36,652 nt of DNA from Sulfurihydrogenibium sp. (GCF_028276765.1 NZ_JAPYVU010000014.1:1-36652); one strand, 5' to 3'. Counted from the stretch's first letter, positions 10,244 through 18,474 are shown. Notes: generated from the letters alone by a model not told the origin. Translations and numbers: made by a program.

Positions 10244-10892
10244 AGCCGCGAACTGTATGAATTAACTTTTTATCAAATCCTTTATCTATTTTGTCTCTTA
10301 ATCTGTGTATTTGAACATCTACCACATTGCTCTCTATATCAAAATCTATATCAAAAACGTTGGCAAGTATCATGTTTCTTGTTACTATTTTTTCAGCATT
10401 TTCCATAAGATATTTTAAAAGTTCATACTCTTTTGCTGTTAGGTCTATTTTTTTATTTCCTCTATAAACTTCTTTTTTAAGTAAATCCATAGTCAAGTCA
10501 TGGTATTTTAATTTTGAAATTTCATCTATATCTTTACTTCTTCTAACAAGGGCTTGGATTCTTGCCAACAACTCTGGAAAGCTAAAAGGTTTTGTTAAGT
10601 AATCATCAGCTCCCAAGGACAATCCTTTAACTTTATCTTCTACACTATCTTTTGCGCTTAATACAAGAATAGGTGTTTTTATTTTTTTGTTTCTAAGAGA
10701 TTCTATAATATAAAATCCAGACATTTTAGGAAGCATCAAATCAAGGATTATTATGTCAAAGTCTTCATAATTTGCGTAATTTAAACCTTCTTCTGCATCA
10801 TAGGCTTGTACCACATCATATCCTTCTTCTTTTAAACGTTTTGCAATGAGTTTTGATAAGTTCTTATCATCTTCTACTATTAAAACTTTCAT
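10218..10892 (-). CDS. OmpR/PhoB-type response regulator
   Basis: The 224-residue protein has a receiver domain (1-115) with the acidic pair E7/D8-D9, phosphorylation site D51, S79 and K101 in TKPF. A winged-helix DNA-binding domain (about 130-224) follows, with LTAKEYELLKYL, VDVQIHRLRDKI and the final HTVRGFGYVL. It is the first gene of a four-gene run: regulator, kinase, lipoprotein and Ala/Lys-rich exported protein. The start is strong (GGGAGG five bases before ATG). The arrangement suggests that it controls its own operon and hence the two envelope proteins. A TATAAT is visible about 40 bases upstream on the minus strand, but without a clear -35. Confidence 0.95.
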   Translation of the reverse strand: MKVLIVEDDKNLSKLIAKRLKEEGYDVVQAYDAEEGLNYANYEDFDIIILDLMLPKMSGFYIIESLRNKKIKTPILVLSAKDSVEDKVKGLSLGADDYLTKPFSFPELLARIQALVRRSKDIDEISKLKYHDLTMDLLKKEVYRGNKKIDLTAKEYELLKYLMENAEKIVTRNMILANVFDIDFDIESNVVDVQIHRLRDKIDKGFDKKLIHTVRGFGYVLKAN

Positions 10893-10992
10893 TAAATCCT
10901 CCCTGCTGAAATAGTGATTGATTATATTTTATATCATGCTGAAAAAAAGAATTTCTATAACAATATTTTTATTAAACTTTAATCCTAACAAT

Positions 10993-11142
10993 ACCTTGGG
11001 TGGGAAATTAGCAGTTTTTATAGAATTTAAAAAGGAGATCCCTCGGACTAAAGTCCTCAGAACGATGACAAAGAAATAAAAATCCTGTCATTCTGCAGCC
11101 GACGAAGAATCTCATGCTTTTGTTGAATTTCTTACCCGACGT
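10993..11142 (+). repeat. Type 2 miniature element
   Basis: A 150-bp element starting ACCTTGGGTGGGAAATTA and ending TGAATTTCTTACCCGACGT, whose reverse complement is ACGTCGGGTAAGAAATTC. The inner part holds the same two palindromes as type 1 elements but in the opposite order: GAGATCC.TCGG first, TGTCATTCTGCAGCCG last. No target duplication is visible in the flanks. It occupies most of the 310-base gap between the divergent response regulator and HerA genes. Confidence 0.8.
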
Positions 11143-11162
11143 ATGTTTAATAAATACATACT

Positions 11163-11174
11163 TTATGCTATAAT
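11163..11174 (+). promoter_or_regulatory. Probable extended -10 promoter for the HerA gene
   Basis: TTATGCTATAAT lies 29 bases before the HerA start. The hexamer 17 bases upstream (TTTAAT) is a poor -35, so the TGn extension probably carries recognition. A short inverted repeat, GTATGT...ACATAC, spans 11142-11162 immediately upstream and could be an operator, though its left arm touches the end of a miniature element. Confidence 0.5.
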
Positions 11175-11203
11175 TTCAAAATAAATAAGGATAAGGGTAA
11201 AAA

Positions 11204-12766
11204 ATGGAAAAGCTTGGAATAGTTGTAGGTTCTACAAAACCAAACAGAGTTAACTTTTTATCTAATAAACCACTCAGACTTGGTCAGTTTGTGATTTTAA
11301 AATACTTTGATGGTGATGAAGAAATAAGACTTCTTGGAATGATTAATAAAGTTGAAAGGGAAAATAAATATATTCCGGAAGATATTCCAAATTATGAAAA
11401 AATTGACAGATTGATAAAAGAAAGTTCAAACGAGACAAAGGTTAAAGGAGAAATTCAGATTCTTGGAAAAATCGCAGAAAGAGATAACGGAATAACTCTC
11501 GAATTTCAAAGGACACCCCCTCTTCCGGCATCAGAAGTTTTAAAACCACCAAAAGAAATATTAGAAAAGCTCTTTGGCTCAAAAGGAAAAAATTATATAA
11601 AAATTGGAAAGCTTTTAAGTGAAGCAGAAGATGTAAATGTGTATATTGATATTAATCAAATAGTTTTAAGGCATCTTGCAATTCTTGCAATCACAGGAGC
11701 AGGAAAGTCTAACACAGTATCGGTACTACTTGACAATATAGTTAATTTAAAAGGAACTGTTGTTGTGTTTGATTTTCATGGAGAGTATACAAGAGCTGAA
11801 TTTAGAAGAGATGGAAAAAATGTTGTAAATGTTATAAAACCTCTCGTTGACCCAACTACCCTTGATAAAAAAGATTTTGCAAAGCTAATAGGAATTAGGG
11901 AAAATGCAACTACTCAGTATAGATACTTTAAATATGCGGTTGATAAAGTATTAAGAGACTTGAAAGATGAAAAGGGCGATGATTGGAGAAGGTTTGTAGA
12001 GACTGAAAGTTTTTTTGACAGGTTGATTGGTGAGCTTGAAAGCTGGACGGACGAAGAAAAATCATCTCCATTTAAAGGTAAAATCAGAGAAGAATCTCTT
12101 TATGAAGTTATGAATAAAATAGAAGATACGATGGTAGACTTAAGTCATATAATAAAAATTGGCGCAAAAGACCTTATAGAGAACATAAGACCTGGCATGG
12201 TAAATGTCTTTGACTTTTCAGAAGTTGATGAAGAAGTAGCAGATGCTCTTGCATCTAACATTTTAAAACATTCTTTAATAGAAAGAAAAAAAGCAGTAAG
12301 AGGAAGTGATAGCAAAATTCCAAACCCAATTTTAATCGTTGTTGAAGAAGCCCATATTCTTGCAGGCGTTAAATCTGATACAGACTCTAAATATTGGATG
12401 ACAAGAATAGCAAGAGAAGGTAGAAAGTTTGGACTTGGATTATGCGTTGTTACACAAAGACCAAAAGGTTTAGATAAAGAAATTTTATCTCAGATGAACA
12501 ACATGATAATACTAAAACTTGTCGAACCAGAAGACCAAAAGCACGTTCAAAGCGCAAGTGAATCATTATCCTCTGAGCTTATGGAATACCTGCCATCCCT
12601 TAACCCAGGAGAAGCTATAATTCTTGGAAATATGACAAAAATTCCACTGCTGATCAAGATTGACAAAGCTAAAGGAAAAATACAAGGCAATGACATACCG
12701 GTTGTTGATAAATGGCTCAGCTCAGAAGAAAAATTAAGCAAATTAGAGGATTTAAAGGACTTTTAA
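11204..12766 (+). CDS. herA: HerA-type hexameric ATPase / DNA translocase
   Basis: A 520-residue member of the HerA/FtsK ATPase group. Residues 1-100 form a beta-rich N-terminal region like the HAS-barrel. Walker A is ITGAGKSN (K168), followed by VVFDFHGEYTRAEF typical of HerA. Walker B is LIVVEEAH (E381/E382), and WMTRIAREGRKFG (398-410) holds likely arginine-finger residues. CVVTQRPKGL (414-423) is sensor-like. In archaea HerA pumps DNA for the NurA nuclease during end resection. Here no nurA-like gene is adjacent; the next gene, one base away, is a phosphoribosyltransferase. The start is ATG with AAGGG. Bacterial HerA homologues also serve in defence systems, but nothing nearby supports that reading. 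Confidence 0.85.
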   Translation: MEKLGIVVGSTKPNRVNFLSNKPLRLGQFVILKYFDGDEEIRLLGMINKVERENKYIPEDIPNYEKIDRLIKESSNETKVKGEIQILGKIAERDNGITLEFQRTPPLPASEVLKPPKEILEKLFGSKGKNYIKIGKLLSEAEDVNVYIDINQIVLRHLAILAITGAGKSNTVSVLLDNIVNLKGTVVVFDFHGEYTRAEFRRDGKNVVNVIKPLVDPTTLDKKDFAKLIGIRENATTQYRYFKYAVDKVLRDLKDEKGDDWRRFVETESFFDRLIGELESWTDEEKSSPFKGKIREESLYEVMNKIEDTMVDLSHIIKIGAKDLIENIRPGMVNVFDFSEVDEEVADALASNILKHSLIERKKAVRGSDSKIPNPILIVVEEAHILAGVKSDTDSKYWMTRIAREGRKFGLGLCVVTQRPKGLDKEILSQMNNMIILKLVEPEDQKHVQSASESLSSELMEYLPSLNPGEAIILGNMTKIPLLIKIDKAKGKIQGNDIPVVDKWLSSEEKLSKLEDLKDF

Positions 12767-12767
12767 A

Positions 12768-13424
12768 ATGTTTAGAGATAGAGAAGAAGCGGGAAGATTA
12801 CTTGGCGAGCTTTTAAAGAAATACGACTTTGATAAGGAAAATACTGTTATTTTAGCCATTCCAAGAGGAGGCGTTCCGGTTGCTTATGAAGTTTCTAAAA
12901 AGCTTAGGATACCATTTTCGTTGGTCATTACTAAGAAATTAGCTCCTCTTCGTGAGCCTGAAGCAGCATTTGGAGCAATTGCACCAGACGCAAGTCAAGT
13001 AATAGATGAAGTCTATATGAAATATATGGGAGTATCCTCTTCAGAGCTTGAAATTGTAAGAGAAAATGCAGTAAAAGAGATAAAAAACAGAATTATAAAA
13101 TATCTAAACGAAAAAGAGTCAAGCTTAGAAGGTAAAGATGTTATTATAATTGATGATGGAATAGCTACAGGATATACAGCAATAGCTGCAGCGATGTACG
13201 TAAAAAATAAAGGTGCAAAAAATGTATACCTTGCTATTCCAGTATGTCCGACAGATAGCATTCCGAGAGTAAAGAAATATTTTGATGATGTATTTTGCTA
13301 TGAAAAATCAGATTCTTCCTTTTTTGCAGTAGGTACGTTTTATGAAGATTTCCATCAAGTAAGCGACCAAGAGATGTTTTTTATCATTGAAGAAGCCAAA
13401 AAGAATGGATTATTTTATACTTAA
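12768..13424 (+). CDS. Phosphoribosyltransferase-domain protein
   Basis: The 218-residue protein has a type I PRTase fold. VILAIPRGGVPVA (27-39) provides the early loop and VIIIDDGIATGYTA (125-138) the PRPP-binding motif. It belongs to the COG1926-like group found alone or fused to hydrolases; substrate is unknown. Its ATG lies one base after the HerA stop, so the two are translationally coupled. The same pairing in other genomes, if found, would suggest a shared function. The last codons, including the stop, are part of a 28-bp sequence repeated on the far side of the type 2 element at 13427, so the element arrived at the exact 3' end without harming the gene. Confidence 0.8.
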   Translation: MFRDREEAGRLLGELLKKYDFDKENTVILAIPRGGVPVAYEVSKKLRIPFSLVITKKLAPLREPEAAFGAIAPDASQVIDEVYMKYMGVSSSELEIVRENAVKEIKNRIIKYLNEKESSLEGKDVIIIDDGIATGYTAIAAAMYVKNKGAKNVYLAIPVCPTDSIPRVKKYFDDVFCYEKSDSSFFAVGTFYEDFHQVSDQEMFFIIEEAKKNGLFYT

Positions 13425-13426
13425 AT

Positions 13427-13603
13427 ACTTTTGGTGAGAAATTAGTAATTTTTATACAATTTAAAAAGGAGATCCTTCGGACTTACGTCCTTAGGATGAC
13501 AGAGAAAGGGAAAGCATGTTAACAATTACCTTATTTGTCATTCTGCAGCCGGCGAAGAATCTCATACTTTTATTGAATATCTTACCTGACGTTTAACAGG
13601 CAT
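13427..13603 (+). repeat. Type 2 miniature element flanked by a 28-bp direct repeat
   Basis: The element begins ACTTTTGGTGAGAAATTA and has a right inverted end at 13581-13592 (CTTACCTGACGT), with 11 further bases before the repeat. The flanking sequence at 13405-13432 (starting ATGGATTATTTTATACTTAA) recurs at 13604-13631 with one mismatch; the first 21 bases are identical. The inner palindromes match those of the other type 2 copies (GGAGATCCTTCGG; TGTCATTCTGCAGCCGG). It separates the phosphoribosyltransferase gene from the haem lipoprotein gene. Confidence 0.8.
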
Positions 13604-13646
13604 ATGGATTATTTTATACTTAAAAACTTTTAAAGGAGGTGGAAAG

Positions 13647-14240
13647 ATGAAAAAATTATCATTTCTAGTGGCAGCTGGGTTATTGCTTAGTTGTACAACA
13701 ACGCAAACAGTTCAAGTACCACAAGAAAAAGAGCCAAAAATAAAAGAAATTGGTGAAGCAACATCTATGAAATTACTTAAAACATTAAAAGGTGAGCTTT
13801 TAAATGCAATGCAACAAGGTGGACCAGACCAAGCAGTAGAAGTTTGTTCTAAAAAAGCTATGACTTTGACAAAGCAAATAGAAAATGAGACAGGTTATAG
13901 CGTAAAAAGAACTACTTTTAAATACAGAAACCCGGCTAACAAACCGGATAAATATGAAGAAGAAGCATTAAAGTACTTTGAAGAAGCAATCAAATCAGGT
14001 AAAATGCCGGCTTACTATGTTCAGGCTATAAAAGAAGATAATAAAATAGTTTACAGGTACTACAAACCTCTAAAGGTAGAAGGTTTGTGCTTAACATGTC
14101 ATGGCGACCCGTCATTAATGGACCCAAACCTTGTCAAAAAGATTAAGACTTTATATCCTACAGATATGGCTATGGGTTATAAAGATGGGGACTTTAGAGG
14201 CGTTGTTAGAGTTTCTATTCCTGAGGATAAATTAAAGTAA
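13647..14240 (+). CDS. Tll0287-like (DUF3365) c-type haem lipoprotein
   Basis: A 197-residue exported lipoprotein: signal MKKLSFLVAAGLLLS, lipobox C16, then a Thr/Gln/Lys-rich linker. The DUF3365/Tll0287-like domain follows, with CSKKAM, a NP.NKPD stretch (95-101) and the haem-binding motif CLTCHGD (C148, C151, H152), then GYKDGDFRGVVRVSIP, which closes the family's domain. Relatives are haem-based redox or gas-sensing modules or stand-alone periplasmic cytochromes. AAAGGAGGTGG lies just before the ATG. It stands alone and ends at a strong terminator shared with the convergent ferredoxin gene. The electron-transfer partner is unknown. Confidence 0.88.
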   Translation: MKKLSFLVAAGLLLSCTTTQTVQVPQEKEPKIKEIGEATSMKLLKTLKGELLNAMQQGGPDQAVEVCSKKAMTLTKQIENETGYSVKRTTFKYRNPANKPDKYEEEALKYFEEAIKSGKMPAYYVQAIKEDNKIVYRYYKPLKVEGLCLTCHGDPSLMDPNLVKKIKTLYPTDMAMGYKDGDFRGVVRVSIPEDKLK

Positions 14241-14242
14241 AA

Positions 14243-14270
14243 TAAAAAAGGGGCTTTAAAGCCCCCTTTC
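14243..14270. terminator. Bidirectional terminator between the haem lipoprotein and ferredoxin genes
   Basis: GGGGCTTTAAAGCCCC (14250-14265) is perfectly self-complementary, with an A-run on its left and CTTTC on its right. It therefore ends minus-strand transcripts of the ferredoxin with T6 and plus-strand transcripts of the lipoprotein with a shorter T-run. Confidence 0.85.
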
Positions 14271-14281
14271 AAAAATTTATA

Positions 14282-14506
14282 TTACTCTTCAATAACTTCC
14301 GTTACTAATGCACCGGATGGGCATTCTTCTGTAACTTCTAATACTCTTTGAGCTAAATCGCCTTCGATGATAGCACCATCACCACCAACTTCAGCTTTAA
14401 CTTGTGCAATTCCATCTCCAGAATCTTCATAAACTTCTGGAACTTCGTCATAGCAGAGTGCGCAAGCTGTGCAAAGGTCTTTGTCTACTTGAACTTTTAC
14501 CTTCAT
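14282..14506 (-). CDS. Single-cluster [4Fe-4S] ferredoxin
   Basis: A 74-residue acidic ferredoxin. Four cysteines, C12, C15, C18 (CTACALC) and C62 (ECPSGAL), are exactly enough for one [4Fe-4S] cluster, the Thermotoga/Pyrococcus-type small ferredoxin pattern with the second cluster lost. It would carry low-potential electrons for oxidoreductases such as 2-oxoacid:ferredoxin enzymes, but no partner is adjacent. AGGAGGT precedes the ATG. It has its own promoter (14547-14575) and terminator, so it is monocistronic. Confidence 0.93.
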   Translation of the reverse strand: MKVKVQVDKDLCTACALCYDEVPEVYEDSGDGIAQVKAEVGGDGAIIEGDLAQRVLEVTEECPSGALVTEVIEE

Positions 14507-14546
14507 AACATACCTCCTGTAAAATTTTTAATGAAGTAGCTTTAAT

Positions 14547-14575
14547 AGTATAGCTTATTATATATAAATTTTCAA
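14547..14575 (-). promoter_or_regulatory. Sigma-70-type promoter of the ferredoxin gene
   Basis: On the minus strand TTGAAA (14570-14575) and TATACT (14547-14552) are separated by 17 bases, an almost consensus arrangement, about 40 bases before the ferredoxin start. Confidence 0.7.
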
Positions 14576-14720
14576 ATAAAACAAGGTTATAAGTCTGACC
14601 AAAATCACAGCAAATATACATATCAAAAAAGCAGACGAATGAGAGTAAGTTTAATCACAGATACCAAAATTCATAAACCCCACCTATGATATAATTTTGT
14701 GAATTTTTGACAAATTAAAT

Positions 14721-14754
14721 ACTTAAGTGAGAAATTAGCGGTTTTTATAAAATT
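14721..14754 (+). repeat. Type 2 element left-end fragment
   Basis: ACTTAAGTGAGAAATTAGCG continuing to AAAATT matches the first 34 bases of the type 2 elements. It then stops abruptly where the IS5-like remnant begins, so the insertion sequence appears to have entered or replaced the rest of the element. Confidence 0.6.
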
Positions 14755-15499
14755 GCTTTGTCCAATAATAGAAAATCATAGAATAGCCTATTTTTTCTGC
14801 ATACGTTTTATTGCTTTTCTTTAATTAATTATACACCACGCTAATAATTATTCATTGTTAAAAACCTATTAATAAGCATAGCTTTTAAAAATATCTCGGT
14901 TTTGATGTTCTCTACAAACCTCCGTTGAATTTGGTATAATTCCAGCAATAGCACCTATTATTTTGATAAAATCATAGAAATCTCGCGCATCATATCCTTT
15001 ATCTGCAAGTACTTTAAAAATTCTTTTACCTTTTTCTTTCAAATTTCTAAATGCATTTTCGAGGCTGCTCTAAACATCCACATAGTCATTCTGAGCGAAG
15101 CGAAGAAGCTCCTATTTTTCTTTTCAAGTCAAAAATCAAAAGAGGAGATCCTTTGGCCTTACGTCACCAGGATGACACGGAAAGGTAAGCTTACGAGAAT
15201 TTTGGAACACCTTCAAGTTTATACCTGATGTTTTAAATACTTCTTTAATTTTAGACTCTAAGTTAGAAAATCTAGTTCTAAAGTTTGGAATTTTAACTCT
15301 GCACTAAGGATTTTAAGAGAATGGTAAAGTGTTTTCACTTAAAAATATATCCTCATCAATTATTATCTCTCCGCGCTTTACAAGTTGTTTATTATATTTT
15401 TTCCAGTTTCTTTTCATAAAAATCTCACCAATTTTTAAGTTTTTGGGTACAATTTTATATGATATTACAATTAAATTGTGAAAATTTTTGGACAGTCTC
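14755..15499 (-). mobile_element. Decayed IS5-like insertion sequence, interrupted by a type 1 element
   Basis: On the minus strand the left end reads GAGACTGTCCAAAAATTTTC (ends at 15499), and the other end is GCTTTGTCCAATAATAG (14755). Between them are pieces of a DDE transposase: MKRNWKKYNKQLVKRGEIII (from 15415), then KIPNFRTRFSNLESKIKEVF, TSGINLK, and, after the inserted repeat, FRNLKEKGKRIFKVLADKGY followed by DARDFYDFIK. The middle of the gene is missing and stops follow. VLADKGYDA is typical of the second catalytic region of IS5/IS4-type transposases. The family is tentative. The element is dead but shows which ends its transposase would have recognised. Confidence 0.7.
15061..15214 (-). 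repeat. Type 1 miniature element inside the IS5-like transposase remnant
   Basis: A 154-bp copy in reverse orientation: GAGGCTGCTCTAAACATCC at the left and, on the other strand, GAAGGTGTTCCAAAATTC at the right. Both inner palindromes are present (GTCATTCTGAGCGAAGCG; GGAGATCCTTTGGCCTTACG). It splits the transposase reading frame between TSGINLK and the FRNLKEKG segment. No clear target duplication remains. Confidence 0.8.
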
Positions 15500-15523
15500 A
15501 ATTATAATATTAATCTTATAATA

Positions 15524-15699
15524 CCTTGGGTGAGAAATTAGCGGTTTTTATAGAATTTTAAAAATGAGATCCTTCGGCCTTACGGCCTCAGGATGACAGG
15601 AAAAGGTTGATTGATAAGTGTTAAAAGAAGGATAACCTTATTTGTCATTCTGAGTGAAGCGAAGAATCTCATGTTTTTGTTGAATTTCTCACCCGACGT
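15524..15699 (+). repeat. Type 2 miniature element flanked by a perfect 29-bp direct repeat
   Basis: A 176-bp element from CCTTGGGTGAGAAATTAGCG to TTTCTCACCCGACGT, with both palindromes (GAGATCCTTCGGCCTTACGG; TGTCATTCTGAGTGAAGCG). The 29 bases immediately left (15495-15523, starting GTCTCAATTATAATATTAAT) are repeated exactly immediately right (15700-15728). The left copy includes the last 5 bases of the IS5-like element, so insertion came after that element. This is the clearest example of the long duplication. Confidence 0.9.
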
Positions 15700-15747
15700 G
15701 TCTCAATTATAATATTAATCTTATAATAAATCAAAAACTCTATCCCT

Positions 15748-18039
15748 CTACTCTTCAAATCTAACCATGGTTACTCCAAGACCACCTTCGTGATATGGTG
15801 CATCTTCGTATTTTAGCTTAAACGGAAGTTTGTCTAAGTACTCTCTTACTGCATTTCTTAAAACACCTGTTCCATAACCATGGATTATTTTAAAGGTAGC
15901 ATAGCCTTCAAGAATTACTTTATCGATGTACCTTTCTAACTCTTTTATAGCCTCTTCTTTTGTCTTGCCAATTAGATTGATAGATGGGGTTATATCTGTT
16001 TTTGATTTGGTTATTTTAAAGGTTGTTTTTTCTTCTTTTTGTGGTCTTTTTTCAAGCTGACTTAAAGGTAGCCATATTTTTATCCCGCCAAAGTTTACAT
16101 TGGCCTTATCTTCTCTGATGGCAATAACCGTTCCTTCCTGAGTTTTTCCTTTTATTCTTACAACATCACCTTCTTTGATCTCTTCTGCCTTAGATTCTTC
16201 TTCTGTTTTTATCTTAATTTCTTTCTTTTCTTTGACAAATTTTTCTAATGGTGCTCCGGTTTGTCTTTCTTTTACTTCTTTTAAGACTTCGTAGCCTTCC
16301 TGTCTTATTTTTTCTACAAAATCTTGAATTTCTTTTAAGCTTTCTTTCCATTTTTCTTTTTTGTCTTTTTCAAGCTGTTTTGCTAAGTTTTCGTATTTTG
16401 CTTTTTCCAATTCTAACTGCTGTTTTAACTGGTTTATCTCTTTAATTTTTTCTTCATATTCTGATATTAACGCTGAAAATTTAGATGCTAATTCTTCAAA
16501 ATTTAGTAAATCCTTAGATATTAAAGACTTAGCTTTTTCTATGATTTCTTCTTGTAAATTTAGCTTTTGGGCTATGTAAAACGCCATACTTTCGCCTACT
16601 GCATTGTAATAAATTTTATAAGTTGGTGTTAAGGTTTCTTTGTCAAATCCAACTGTTGCAATTTTAAAGTAATCGTTGTTTAATACATAAGCTTTTATTT
16701 TCTTTAAGTGTGTAGTTGCTATTACTCTTATGTTTTTTTCTTTTACATAGTCTAAAATTGCTATACCAATGGCTGATGCAAAATCAGGGTCTGTTCCTGG
16801 TATAAGCTCGTCAAATAGTAAAAGAGAGTTTTTATCTGCTAAATCTAACATCTCTTTTATGTTTTTAATATGTGCTGAGTATGTAGATAGATTTTCTTCT
16901 ATACTTTGATAGTCTCCAATGTCTATAAATATTCCGTTAAAGATTGGAATTTTACTTCCTTCATCAACAGGTATTGCTATGGCTGATTGAAAAATTAAAG
17001 ATAAAAGTCCTGCTGTTTTTAATGCTACTGTCTTTCCGCCTGTATTTGGTCCTGTAATTACCAATCCTCTCTTTTCGTCAAGTAAAATATCTATTGGAAT
17101 AAATGGCTTTTCTTTAAGTAAGAATATAGGATGTTTTGCATTGTAAAGCTGATATGATTCTCCTATCTGTGGAAATCTGCAGTTAAAAGCTTTTGAAAAT
17201 TTAGCTTTTGTGTAGAGGATGTCAAACTCAATCAAAGCATCAAAAGAGTTTGAGATAAAGTTAATTTTTGTTCTAATTATGTCTGTTAAGAATTTCAGTA
17301 TTTTTCTAATTTCTAAGTTTTCTTGGAGTTTTAAATCTGTGAGTTTGTTGTTCAGCGGTACTACTTCAAATGGTTCTACATAAACCGTATTTCCCGAAGA
17401 AGACCTGTCTTGAATGATGCCCTTTATTCTATGGGAAAAGTTATACTTTACAGGAATGACAAATCTATCTCTTCTTAAGGTGATAAGCTTTTCTTGGATT
17501 GCGTCTTGGTAGTTTGGATTATTCAAGATTTTTTCAAGCTGATTATTTATAAGCTTTTCAACTTCTTTAATCTCTTTTCTAATCCTTGCTAAATCTTTAC
17601 TTGCACTGTCTTTTACAGTAAAGTCTGAGTCTATGCTGTCTGTGATAAACTTTTCAAGCTCTCTAAGCGGAGTAAGATTTTGAAACAGCTTTTTAAGATG
17701 GTTTAGAGTATGGTTTGATAAAAAAGATTTTACATTCTTAACTACTCGTAAAATTTCTCCGATTTCAAAAATCTCTTTAGGAGATAAAATACTATCTTCA
17801 ACCTTTGCAAGGTTTATTGCTTGGGTAATGTCAGGAAATTCTGATAGCGGAAAATATCCTTCCTTTAAAAAGACAGATTCAAACTCAGATGCTTTTGCTA
17901 TTTCTCTCTCTAAAAACTCTCTGTTTGTAATAGGTTTTAGATTGTTTATCTTATTTTTCGTTATCTCGTTATGGGTATAGCTTGAAAGTAGGTTTAAAAA
18001 CTTTCTATACTCTAAACTTTCTAAATCTCTTTCTCTCAT
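15748..18039 (-). CDS. mutS2: Endonuclease MutS2
   Basis: A 763-residue MutS2. The N-terminal core and clamp lead to the MutS-type ATPase with Walker [11 protein letters not shown], a [18 protein letters not shown] stretch and Walker [14 protein letters not shown]; the usual GAGTDP is IPGTDP here. A long Lys/Glu coiled coil and a KOW-like segment follow, then a C-terminal Smr nuclease domain with HGYGTGVLR. The Smr entry motif, usually LDLRG or LDLHG, is INLIG, so the motif's acidic residue is absent. MutS2 suppresses recombination and rescues collided ribosomes. The ATG overlaps the stop of the upstream HEPN remnant (ATGA). Confidence 0.93.
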   Translation of the reverse strand: MRERDLESLEYRKFLNLLSSYTHNEITKNKINNLKPITNREFLEREIAKASEFESVFLKEGYFPLSEFPDITQAINLAKVEDSILSPKEIFEIGEILRVVKNVKSFLSNHTLNHLKKLFQNLTPLRELEKFITDSIDSDFTVKDSASKDLARIRKEIKEVEKLINNQLEKILNNPNYQDAIQEKLITLRRDRFVIPVKYNFSHRIKGIIQDRSSSGNTVYVEPFEVVPLNNKLTDLKLQENLEIRKILKFLTDIIRTKINFISNSFDALIEFDILYTKAKFSKAFNCRFPQIGESYQLYNAKHPIFLLKEKPFIPIDILLDEKRGLVITGPNTGGKTVALKTAGLLSLIFQSAIAIPVDEGSKIPIFNGIFIDIGDYQSIEENLSTYSAHIKNIKEMLDLADKNSLLLFDELIPGTDPDFASAIGIAILDYVKEKNIRVIATTHLKKIKAYVLNNDYFKIATVGFDKETLTPTYKIYYNAVGESMAFYIAQKLNLQEEIIEKAKSLISKDLLNFEELASKFSALISEYEEKIKEINQLKQQLELEKAKYENLAKQLEKDKKEKWKESLKEIQDFVEKIRQEGYEVLKEVKERQTGAPLEKFVKEKKEIKIKTEEESKAEEIKEGDVVRIKGKTQEGTVIAIREDKANVNFGGIKIWLPLSQLEKRPQKEEKTTFKITKSKTDITPSINLIGKTKEEAIKELERYIDKVILEGYATFKIIHGYGTGVLRNAVREYLDKLPFKLKYEDAPYHEGGLGVTMVRFEE

Positions 18040-18311
18040 TCTCTCATCTTGTTATAAAGTGTTTTTAGGTATACAAATACTTTTGGAAGCTCTTCATAAA
18101 CTTCATCTGCCATATACTCGCTGTATATGTGGACCGTGCTATTACGTAAATCCACTATTTTTAGCCAATAATCATCGTATTCAATCAGTCCTTGGGTAAA
18201 TACTTCTCTTATACAACCTTTTGGAGATTTGCAAATAATGCCGTATTTTTCTTCTAATTCTAATTTTAATAAAATTTTTTCTAAATCTTTTGTAAGTTTT
18301 TCTAACTTCAT
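18036..18311 (-). pseudogene. Internally deleted HI0074-type HEPN (nucleotidyltransferase substrate-binding) protein
   Basis: The 91-residue frame starts MKLEKLTKDLEKILLKLE and jumps straight to LEEKYGIICKSPKGCIREVF, then DLRNSTVHIYSEYMADEVYE. In HI0074/HEPN partners of MNT nucleotidyltransferases the middle, about 40 residues around 'RFEFTYELAWK', should lie between these parts and is missing. The R....H motif (RNSTVH) of the HEPN active or binding site is retained. The start overlaps the stop of the upstream MNT remnant (ATGA), and the stop overlaps the mutS2 start (ATGA), so it still serves as a translational bridge into mutS2. It is probably non-functional, unless a shortened four-helix bundle survives. 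Confidence 0.65.
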
Positions 18312-18474
18312 GGGTATAAATACTCTACAACTTGCTTTGCTACTTTTTAAAATCATCATCAACTTCGTTAAAATCAATGAAATCTATTTTATATAAAGTT
18401 GGCAGATTTTCAAGCTCTTCTTGAATTTCAAGCTTTATGTGAGATGAAATTACTGTTAAATCTATGTCAGAGCT
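18308..18474 (-). pseudogene. Truncated, frameshifted MNT-type nucleotidyltransferase (partner of the HEPN remnant)
   Basis: The minus strand reads SSDIDLTVISSHIKLEIQEE and then LENLPTLYKIDFIDFNEVDD. SDIDL is the metal-binding end of the MNT domain (GSRARG...SDIDL), and 'vDfiDf' is the following conserved strand. The N-terminal part with the GSRA motif is gone; the IS1595-like element abuts at 18475. After DFKK a single missing A gives a stop. Restoring it yields KVAKQVVEYLYP ending at the ATGA overlap with the HEPN gene. This is the classic MNT-HEPN toxin-antitoxin order, now decayed. Confidence 0.65.

Noticed and set aside
11204-13424. HerA-based phage defence island
   Set aside because: No Sir2, DUF4297, nuclease or other defence partner lies beside the HerA gene; its neighbours are a phosphoribosyltransferase, repeats and a haem lipoprotein.
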